Positions 1 to 5,238 of a DNA stretch of 7,951 nucleotides are shown piece after piece. Numbering within the stretch: the first letter of the stretch is position 1; the number at the start of each line of letters is the position of its first letter. The stretch lies in the NCBI GenBank assembly GCA_937998045.1, contig CALKVG010000362.1, forward strand, positions 1 through 7,951, in the 5' to 3' direction. A model generated the notes under the pieces. The model was not told where the DNA came from, ran no database searches, and worked only from the letters and a program-made list of their open reading frames with translations. The translations under genes and the position numbers were made by a program. This DNA is from an uncultured Myxococcales bacterium (lineage in GTDB: Bacteria > Myxococcota_A > Polyangia > Polyangiales > Polyangiaceae).

Positions 1-451
1 TGGCGTCGCGGCGCGCAGCGCCGTCGCGAGGCAAAAAGCCGGCGAAGCGGAAGCGGCCGTCCGACGCGAGCCCGCTGCCGACGAGGGCCGCCAGCACCGC
101 GCTCGCCCCCGGAACAGGCACGACGCGCGCCCCCGCTTCGATCGCAGCCTCGACGAGCTGCCCGCCCGGGTCGCTGACCGACGGCGTGCCCGCGTCGGTG
201 GCCAGCGCGACTCGCTCGCCGGCCGCGAGCGCCTCGACGGCGCGCGCCACGTCGCGTGCGGTCGCGTGGGCGTCGAAGCGCTCCACCGGCTTGCCTCCGA
301 TTCCGAAGTGCGCCAAGAGCTGCCGCGTGCGGCGAGTGTCCTCGGCGAGCACGCGGTCGCACTCTCGTAGCGTCTCGATCGCTCGAGTACCGATGTCCCC
401 CAGGTTGCCGATGGGCGTCGCGACGACGAAGAGCGTTCCCGATGCGCCCAT
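1..451 (-). CDS. rsmI: 16S rRNA (cytidine-1402-2'-O)-methyltransferase RsmI, N-terminal part (gene runs off the window)
   Basis: RsmI uses S-adenosylmethionine to 2'-O-methylate C1402 of 16S rRNA in the ribosomal P site, in the cytoplasm. I translated the minus strand by eye from the ATG at 451 and read 150 codons up to the window edge. The family landmarks are in order: VATPIGNLGDI (residues 10-20, the tetrapyrrole-methylase-fold start), AEDTRRTRQLL (36-46), ATDAGTPSVSDPG (84-96) and VPVPGASAVLAAL (111-123). RsmI proteins are usually about 280 aa, so roughly half is present and the C-terminus lies beyond position 1. The ATG fits because the conserved motif starts almost at once. A purine-rich stretch upstream contains AAGGG, but it is about 14 nt away, so the ribosome-binding site is weak. 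The gene lies 51 bp downstream of the rpoH stop on the same strand and may be read through from it. The family call is secure; nothing is broken in the visible part. Confidence 0.95.
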   Translation of the reverse strand, partial: MGASGTLFVVATPIGNLGDIGTRAIETLRECDRVLAEDTRRTRQLLAHFGIGGKPVERFDAHATARDVARAVEALAAGERVALATDAGTPSVSDPGGQLVEAAIEAGARVVPVPGASAVLAALVGSGLASDGRFRFAGFLPRDGAARRDA

Positions 452-502
452 GTGCCCGATCTCTGCCCTTCTCTCTCGGAGTGCGGCGGGGCCGCGCGTG
501 GC

Positions 503-1597
503 TCAGGCGACTTCGACGGCGTCGCCCATGTGATCGCGGAGGTATTCGCGCAGGCGGCCGGTGAGGCGCTGCTCGAGCTGGCGGACGCGCTCGCGCGAGA
601 TGCCGAAGCGATCGCCGAGCTCCTGCAGCGTGAGCGGATCGTCGGCGACGAGGCGCTCGTCGAAGATGGCGAGCTCCTTGTCCTTGCCCGCCAGCGTTCC
701 GCGGAACTCCGCGAGCTTCTCCTTGAGGAGCGCCTGGAGCTCGCCGTCGGCCAGCAGGGCCTCGGGCCCCTCGACCGCGCTGGGCATCATGTCGATCTTC
801 GCGATCGCGCGCCCCTCGCTGTCGCCCACCGGCGCGTCGAGCGACTTTTCGCTCGACTGCAGGCGCGCGTCCATCTCCTCGACCTCGCTCTCGGGGACAT
901 CGAGCTGCTTGGCGATCTCGGCGTTCGTCGGGTCGATGCCGAGCGCCTGCAGCTCCGCGCGCTTCTTGCGGAGATTGAAGAAGAGCTTGCGCTGCGCCTG
1001 CGTCGTGCCGAGCTTCACGAGCCGCCAGTTGTTCAGAATGAACCGCAAGATGTACGCGCGGATCCACCAGGCGGCGTACGAGGAGAGCTTCACGCCACGA
1101 TACGGGTCGTATCGCTTCACGGCCTGCATCAGGCCGATGTTCCCCTCCTGGATCAGGTCCATGATGTTCTTGTACGCGCGCCGGTACTCGTACGCGATCT
1201 TCACGACCAGCCGCAGGTTCGACGTCACCAGGCGCGCCGCGATCGCGGGATCTTGCGTGCCGACGAACTTCACCGCGAGGTCGTGCGTCTCCTCGGACGT
1301 GAGCAGCGGATGGCGCTGCACCTCTCTCAGGTACGTTTGAAGCGCGTCGAACCGCTCGATCGACGAGCTCTCGGGAGCGTCGTGCGACGAGGCCTCCGCC
1401 GCCTCGTCCCCTTCGGCCGCCTCAGGCGCGTCTCCATCGAGAGGCTCCTCCCCGCCTGCCTCGACAGGTTCGGTCGACTCCGCCTCGTCCGCGGCGTGTC
1501 CGTCGGCCTCGGTCTCCGGCGTGGGCGGCGGCGCTTGCGGCGCGGCCGTCCGAGCGGATTTCTTCGTGGTGTCGCGGGGCTTCGATGTGCGCGGCAA
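503..1597 (-). CDS. rpoH: RNA polymerase sigma factor RpoH (sigma-32 family) with acidic N-terminal extension
   Basis: An alternative sigma-70 family factor that directs core RNA polymerase to heat-shock type promoters. Seen in the 364-aa product: a basic start (1-20), a Pro/Glu/Asp/Ala-rich acidic segment (about 25-78), then region 1.2 (ALQTYLREVQRHPLLTSEE, 85-103), region 2.2 (DLIQEGNIGLMQAVKRYDP, 147-165), region 2.3/2.4 (SSYAAWWIRAYILRFILNN, 172-190), the RpoH box QRKLFFNLR (202-210) and a region 4.2 helix-turn-helix (LTLQELGDRFGISRERVRQLEQ, 322-343). The RpoH box separates this family from housekeeping and other sigma factors. E. coli sigma-32 is about 284 aa, so the first 80 residues are extra. 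Myxobacterial SigB/SigC-type factors belong to the same group, so paralogue identity is not settled. No ATG lies between the conserved part and the upstream gene. I chose TTG at 1597 because AGGA sits 5 nt upstream. The frame stays open far upstream, so the start is less sure than the body. Confidence 0.93.
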   Translation of the reverse strand: MPRTSKPRDTTKKSARTAAPQAPPPTPETEADGHAADEAESTEPVEAGGEEPLDGDAPEAAEGDEAAEASSHDAPESSSIERFDALQTYLREVQRHPLLTSEETHDLAVKFVGTQDPAIAARLVTSNLRLVVKIAYEYRRAYKNIMDLIQEGNIGLMQAVKRYDPYRGVKLSSYAAWWIRAYILRFILNNWRLVKLGTTQAQRKLFFNLRKKRAELQALGIDPTNAEIAKQLDVPESEVEEMDARLQSSEKSLDAPVGDSEGRAIAKIDMMPSAVEGPEALLADGELQALLKEKLAEFRGTLAGKDKELAIFDERLVADDPLTLQELGDRFGISRERVRQLEQRLTGRLREYLRDHMGDAVEVA

Positions 1598-1601
1598 GGC
1601 G

Positions 1602-1622
1602 TTCCTGGTCGGATGCAGGGAA
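1602..1622 (-). promoter_or_regulatory. Possible SD-masking hairpin in the rpoH leader
   Basis: In the minus-strand transcript UUCC(C)UG (complement of 1616-1622) can pair with CAGGAA (complement of 1602-1607) with one bulged C and a loop of about 8 nt. The 3' arm contains the Shine-Dalgarno of rpoH. The stem is short and A/U-containing, as in RNA thermometers that control rpoH in other bacteria. The pairing is seen in the sequence; temperature control is inference and the stem is weak enough to be chance. Confidence 0.3.
1603..1606 (-). promoter_or_regulatory. Shine-Dalgarno of rpoH
   Basis: On the minus strand AGGA lies 5 nt before TTG (1595-1597). It is the best ribosome-binding site near the N-terminus of the sigma factor and decides the proposed non-ATG start. 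The same AGGA can pair with an upstream UUCC in the mRNA (see the SD-masking hairpin at 1602-1622). Confidence 0.5.
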
Positions 1623-1635
1623 TTTCGATGCGTAG

Positions 1636-1664
1636 CACGGGATACGTTCCGTCGGTACCCCGTG
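1636..1664 (-). promoter_or_regulatory. 10-bp-stem hairpin between the zinc-ribbon gene and rpoH
   Basis: The minus-strand RNA reads CACGGGGUAC, a 9-nt loop, then GUAUCCCGUG, giving ten pairs with a single G-U wobble. It begins 12 nt after the stop of the zinc-ribbon gene and ends about 38 nt before the rpoH start. No T-tract follows, so it is not a classical intrinsic terminator. It could be an mRNA 3'-end stabiliser, a factor-assisted terminator, part of the rpoH leader or an operator. Confidence 0.5.
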
Positions 1665-1676
1665 ACTCTGCCTCCC

Positions 1677-2141
1677 CTATTCGATGATCGCCGGCATGCC
1701 GACCTCGCGCTCGGCGTCCGTGTCCGCTGCGTCGAGGGGCAGCTCGCGCCCGGCCTCGGCCTCGCCCTCGGCCTTGCTCTGCGGCTGCAGACGTCGCGTC
1801 CGGAGAAGGTCGCGTCGAGCGTGCCAGCAGCGCGAGCAAAATACCTCTCGCCCGGCCTTCGGTTCGAAGGGCACGCTCGCCGGCGCGCCGCACCCGGTGC
1901 ACGTCGCTTCCCACGAAGGGCGATCGCCGCTCGACGGCACCCCGCTCGCGGGCACGTCGGTGCGGTCGGTACGGTCCGCGCTCTTTCCCGCGGCCCGCGC
2001 GGCTCGCGCGGCGCGGCACGATTTGCACCGCTTGGGAGGGACGAGGCCCTTCGAGTCGTAGAAGGCGCGCTCTGCGCTGCTGAAAACGAAGAGCTCACCG
2101 CACTGGGCGCACGGGATCGACTCGCCGGTGATGCCTGCCAT
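1677..2141 (-). CDS. Small protein with two zinc-ribbon (CxxC...CxxC) modules
   Basis: A 154-aa soluble protein with eight cysteines in four CxxC pairs. Module 1 is C11-x2-C14-x24-C39-x2-C42, with the pattern CxxCG.xFxFSxxExxFYxxKGxxxPxRCxxCR of the 'probable zinc-ribbon' family. Module 2 is C81-x2-C84-x17-C102-x2-C105, the CxxC-x17-CxxC type with a VPFxP core. An Arg/Ala/Asp linker (43-78) separates them and the tail (115-154) is acidic and low in complexity. Each module probably holds one structural zinc. The family's molecular role is not known to me; nucleic-acid or protein binding is the usual guess for zinc ribbons. The ATG is supported by AGGA 4 nt upstream and by module 1 starting within 11 residues. 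It lies 79 bp upstream of rpoH on the same strand, so it may share its transcript. It is divergent from the KOW/ABC operon. Confidence 0.88.
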   Translation of the reverse strand: MAGITGESIPCAQCGELFVFSSAERAFYDSKGLVPPKRCKSCRAARAARAAGKSADRTDRTDVPASGVPSSGDRPSWEATCTGCGAPASVPFEPKAGREVFCSRCWHARRDLLRTRRLQPQSKAEGEAEAGRELPLDAADTDAEREVGMPAIIE

Positions 2142-2176
2142 GAGATCCTGGTAGTTTCATGACACGGAGCCCGCGA

Positions 2177-2182
2177 TTGACA
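2177..2182 (+). promoter_or_regulatory. Possible -35 box (TTGACA) in the divergent intergenic region
   Basis: A perfect TTGACA lies in the 206-bp gap between the divergent zinc-ribbon and KOW genes, about 165 bp upstream of the chosen KOW start. The -10 is poor: AAACGT at 18-bp spacing is the nearest candidate. The reverse complement reads TTGTCA, so a promoter towards the zinc-ribbon gene could use the same bases (ATGAAA at 17-bp spacing, also weak). This is a candidate promoter zone, not a defined promoter. Confidence 0.3.
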
Positions 2183-2185
2183 AGC

Positions 2186-2199
2186 CGCGAGCGCTCGCG
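2186..2199. promoter_or_regulatory. 14-bp perfect palindrome, possible operator
   Basis: CGCGAGCGCTCGCG is its own reverse complement. It sits 3 bp after TTGACA, inside what would be the -35/-10 spacer of a plus-strand promoter and upstream of a minus-strand one. That is a typical place for a repressor or regulator site shared by divergent genes. GC-rich palindromes are common in such genomes, so the role is inferred from position only. Confidence 0.35.
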
Positions 2200-2347
2200 C
2201 AAACGTGTGGGTGTGCGGCCTGTCCGATAGCGCCGCATGGCCCCGATGTCTCGAGCGCCGACACCCTCGTCCGCTGCACCGTCCGGTTTGGCTTCGTGCC
2301 TCGCGCCCTCGACTCCTCGCGTACCCCGGTCGCGACCGGGGGCGGAG

Positions 2348-3358
2348 ATGTCCCGCCACGTCGCCGCGTGGGCACGGAGTGTCCGGGCCCGCTTCCGCGA
2401 GATGGGCCTTCGCGTCCAGGCGCGGGTGACCGACGACCGGGTGCTCTTCGCGCGCGCCGGGGTCGACATCGATCAGGCAAACGAGGCCGGTGTGCCGGGT
2501 GTACGCCTCGCGCTCACGCTCGACGCGCGCGGAATCGAGGTCGCGCTCGAGGTGCCGGTCGGCGAGCTCCGGTCGGTGCGCGGGCGCCTCGCCGATCCCG
2601 AAAGGGCCCTGGAGCTCACCGCGGCGCTCGAGGCGCTCCCCGAACAATTCGTCATGTCGGTGTCCGGCGAGGGCGGTCCGCTCGCCGCGTCGCGCGCGAG
2701 CGTGGACGACGCCCGCGCCCTCCTCGACCGTGCCGAGGCCACCCGGCGTCCGCTCTGCGTGGCCTGGAGCGTCGCCCGGGACGTAGCGCTCGAGCATGCC
2801 GCGGTGCTCGACGAGCAGCTCGAAGACGCGATCGTGGCGCTCGGCTTGACTTTCGCGCTCCTGGCCGACGGCGGACCGGCGGGTTCCTCCGGGGGCGCGC
2901 GTCCCGGTAGAGGCGGCGACGCCGCGCGTCGCAGCGCCGAGGACGACCGCGCGGGAGGCAAGCGCCGCGCGCGTGCGCTGCATCGCGAGCGGGAACGCGA
3001 CCGCGATCGCGACACCGACGCGGAGGTCGAGCCGGCCGGCGAACGGGAGCCCGCCGCCAGGCCCCCGCGCGTCCTCGGCCAAAAGCTGCTGCGCGCGGGG
3101 CTCCGGCGGCGCCCGGGAGGGGAAGCCCGGCAGGCCGACGACAAGATAGACAAGGGCTCCCGCGTCCGCGTCCTCGAAGGACCGTTCGCGGGCAAGGTCG
3201 GCGTCGTTCAGGACCTCGACGGGAAGGGCGGGGCCCGGGTGATGCTCGGGCTCCTGGCGGTTCGCCTGGCGGTCGCCGACCTCGCCGTGTCGGTCGAGCG
3301 ACGGAACCGCCCGCTCCTCTCCTCGTCCCACCGCAAGCCCGTCCCGGTCCGTTCGTGA
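2348..3358 (+). CDS. Unrecognised protein with a C-terminal KOW (NusG-like) domain
   Basis: A 336-aa protein in three parts. Residues 1-175 form an ordered-looking domain I do not recognise (start MSRHVAAWARSVRARF, several hydrophobic strands, no signal peptide or membrane segment). Residues 176-262 are a charged low-complexity linker with an RERERDRDRD run. Residues 267-312 match a KOW motif: DKGSRVRVLEGPFAGKVGVV, then a GLLAVRLAVADL strand, as in NusG/Spt5. KOW domains bind RNA, ribosomal protein or RNA polymerase, so a nucleic-acid-related cytoplasmic role is likely but unproven. The frame is open from an ATG at 2237, but codons 2237-2347 have many A/T third positions (about 11 of 37) whereas later codons nearly all end in G/C. 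GGGGGCGGAG lies just before the ATG at 2348, so I prefer that start. Its TGA overlaps the GTG start of the first ABC gene by 4 bp, which implies co-translation. Confidence 0.8.
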   Translation: MSRHVAAWARSVRARFREMGLRVQARVTDDRVLFARAGVDIDQANEAGVPGVRLALTLDARGIEVALEVPVGELRSVRGRLADPERALELTAALEALPEQFVMSVSGEGGPLAASRASVDDARALLDRAEATRRPLCVAWSVARDVALEHAAVLDEQLEDAIVALGLTFALLADGGPAGSSGGARPGRGGDAARRSAEDDRAGGKRRARALHRERERDRDRDTDAEVEPAGEREPAARPPRVLGQKLLRAGLRRRPGGEARQADDKIDKGSRVRVLEGPFAGKVGVVQDLDGKGGARVMLGLLAVRLAVADLAVSVERRNRPLLSSSHRKPVPVRS

Positions 3359-5238
3359 CAACGCAAGCCCGAGGTGCGGCATCGATCATCGACGACAATG
3401 AGCGCGCGGTGAGCTCTGCCCCCAACGGTCCCTCGTTCCCGACCACGCTGCGCGGCCAGTTCCGCCGGCACATGCCGCAGTACGTCCTCGGTACGCTCAC
3501 GCTCGCCGCGTTCCAGCTCGCGATGAACCGGATCGACTGGAAGTCGAAGGCGGCGATCGACATCCTCTTCGGCCCGAGCCCGGCCCAGGTCTGGCGACCG
3601 GCGACGACCATCCTCCTCCTGGCGGTGGTGGCGTTCTTCGCGCGCGTCGCCAGTCGCTGGTTCGTCTTCAACGCGGGCCGCGACGCCGAGTACGAGCTCC
3701 GCTTCGAGCTCCTTCGCAAGCTGCACCAGCTCGGCGCGGCGTTCTACCGCAAGATGCCCGCCGGCGAGATCATGAGCCGATCGACGAGCGACCTGCAGCA
3801 GGTCCGCATGCTGCTGGGTTTCGGCATCCTCAACGTCGTCAACGTCGTCTTCGCGTTCGCGAGCGCGCTGCAGATCATGCTCGGGGTCAGCACGAAGCTC
3901 ACGCTCGCGTGCCTGGTCAATCTCCCTCTCATCACGCTCTTCTCGCGCGCCGTCTCGCGGGGCCTGTTCCACCGGATGCGCGACAACCAGGCGGCGCTCG
4001 GGCGCATGAGCGACGTCCTGCAGGCGAACCTCGCCGGCGTGCGCGTCGTGCGGAGCTTCGCGCTCGAGGAGCGAGAGCGCGAGCGGTTCGAGGCGTGCAA
4101 CCGCGACTACCTTCAGGCGAGCCTCGCCCTCGCGCGCCTCCGCGGCTCGATGCAGCCGACGATCGGGTCGGTCGCGTCGATCGGCATCCTCGTCTTCTTC
4201 TGGTACGGGTCGTCGCTCCTCCTGCGCGGGCCGGCCGCCGGGGGAGTCACCGCCGGAGCGTTCTTCGCCTTCTGGAGCGCGTTCGCGCGCATGACCTGGC
4301 CGATGATCGCGGTCGGCTTCGCGTTGAGCGTCGTTCAGCGCGGGCGCGCTGGGTTTGCGCGCCTGCGCGACGTCTTCGGCGCCGAGCCGGAGGTCGTCGA
4401 CGGCCCGCGCCGCGCGCCCAGGCACGTCGGCGGGTCGCTGCGAGTCGAGCGCCTCACGTTCGCGTACGGGCCGCGCAAGGTGCTCGACAACGTCTCGCTG
4501 GCGGTCGCGCCCGGAGAGTCGCTGGCCATCGTCGGTCGGACCGGCTCGGGGAAGACGACGCTCGCGATGCTCCTGGCGCGGCTGCTCCCCACGCCCGACC
4601 AGGCCGTGCGCATCGACGGGGTCGACGTCTGCGAGCTGCCTCTCGCGGCCGTGCGCTCGGCGATCGGGTACGCGCAGCAGGACGCGTTCCTCTTCTCGAC
4701 GACCGTGTCGCGCAACATCGGCTTCGCGCTGGATCAGCCCGACTCCCCCGGGGCGCAGGAGAAGATCCGAGACGCCGCGCGCGAGGCCCAGGTCCTCGAA
4801 GAGGCCCTCGGCCTGCCCGACGGCTTCGACACCGTCGTCGGCGAGCGGGGCGTGCAGCTTTCGGGCGGGCAGAAGCAACGCATCGCGCTGGCGCGCGCGC
4901 TGGTCTGGGAGCCCAAGATCCTCATCCTGGACGACCCGCTGTCTGCCGTCGACGCGAAGACGGAGAAGGCCATCCTCGAGGCCATCGAGCGCCAGGCCGC
5001 CAAGCGCACGGTCGTCCTCGTGACCCATCGCATCGCGGCGGCGTCGCGCTGCGACCGCGTGGTCGTGCTCGACGACGGCCGAATCGTCGAGGAGGGAACG
5101 CACGACAAGCTCGTCAAATCCGGGGGCATCTACGCGGCGTTCGCCGTGGAGCAGCAGATGGCGCGGGAGCTCGAGGAGATCGACGCGCCGTCCCTACCTC
5201 CGCCCCCGGCGAGCGCCTCGGGGGGAGCGGCCGAATGA
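3355..5238 (+). CDS. ABC exporter half-transporter, degenerate-site subunit (MdlA/YheI/BmrC/TM287-like)
   Basis: A 627-aa inner-membrane subunit of a heterodimeric type IV ABC exporter that couples ATP hydrolysis to outward transport; the substrate is unknown (drugs, lipids or peptides are typical). The membrane domain has about six helices (near 42-58, 82-105, 154-176, 180-199, 269-290 and 300-326). The ATPase domain shows A-loop Y371, Walker A GRTGSGKT (394-401), Q-loop QQD (441-443), signature LSGGQ (502-506), Walker B ILILDD (522-527), D-loop SAVD and switch H558. The residue after Walker B is D527, not the usual catalytic Glu, and LILDD.LSAVDAKTE is the hallmark of the degenerate partner in such pairs. 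The GTG start overlaps the KOW stop (GTGA) and has no Shine-Dalgarno of its own, so translation probably depends on the upstream gene. A Pro/Ser-rich tail (612-627) ends at the next gene. Confidence 0.95.
   Translation: MTTQARGAASIIDDNERAVSSAPNGPSFPTTLRGQFRRHMPQYVLGTLTLAAFQLAMNRIDWKSKAAIDILFGPSPAQVWRPATTILLLAVVAFFARVASRWFVFNAGRDAEYELRFELLRKLHQLGAAFYRKMPAGEIMSRSTSDLQQVRMLLGFGILNVVNVVFAFASALQIMLGVSTKLTLACLVNLPLITLFSRAVSRGLFHRMRDNQAALGRMSDVLQANLAGVRVVRSFALEERERERFEACNRDYLQASLALARLRGSMQPTIGSVASIGILVFFWYGSSLLLRGPAAGGVTAGAFFAFWSAFARMTWPMIAVGFALSVVQRGRAGFARLRDVFGAEPEVVDGPRRAPRHVGGSLRVERLTFAYGPRKVLDNVSLAVAPGESLAIVGRTGSGKTTLAMLLARLLPTPDQAVRIDGVDVCELPLAAVRSAIGYAQQDAFLFSTTVSRNIGFALDQPDSPGAQEKIRDAAREAQVLEEALGLPDGFDTVVGERGVQLSGGQKQRIALARALVWEPKILILDDPLSAVDAKTEKAILEAIERQAAKRTVVLVTHRIAAASRCDRVVVLDDGRIVEEGTHDKLVKSGGIYAAFAVEQQMARELEEIDAPSLPPPPASASGGAAE
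5221..5227 (+). promoter_or_regulatory. Shine-Dalgarno of the second ABC gene
   Basis: GGGGGAG lies 7 nt before the ATG at 5235, inside the end of the preceding gene. It supports the overlapping ATGA start and suggests that the second subunit can also be initiated independently. Confidence 0.55.

Noticed and set aside
483..495. GCGGC-GGG-GCCGC hairpin between rpoH and rsmI
   Set aside because: Only a 5-bp stem with a 3-nt loop and no T-tract in very GC-rich DNA; likely chance.
452..1687. Plus-strand open frame opposite rpoH
   Set aside because: It is the complement shadow of the sigma factor, with no family resemblance or ribosome-binding site.
2237..2347. Longer N-terminus for the KOW protein (start at 2237)
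   Set aside because: These 37 codons have many A/T third positions and are low-complexity Ala/Pro/Ser/Arg, unlike the rest of the gene. No ribosome-binding site is seen at 2237.
503..3382. A very long minus-strand open frame (959 codons) running through the sigma factor and under the KOW gene
   Set aside because: Only the last 364 codons encode the sigma factor. The rest is antisense to the KOW and zinc-ribbon genes and reads as Arg/Ala/Gly-rich filler, which is usual for GC-rich DNA with few stops.
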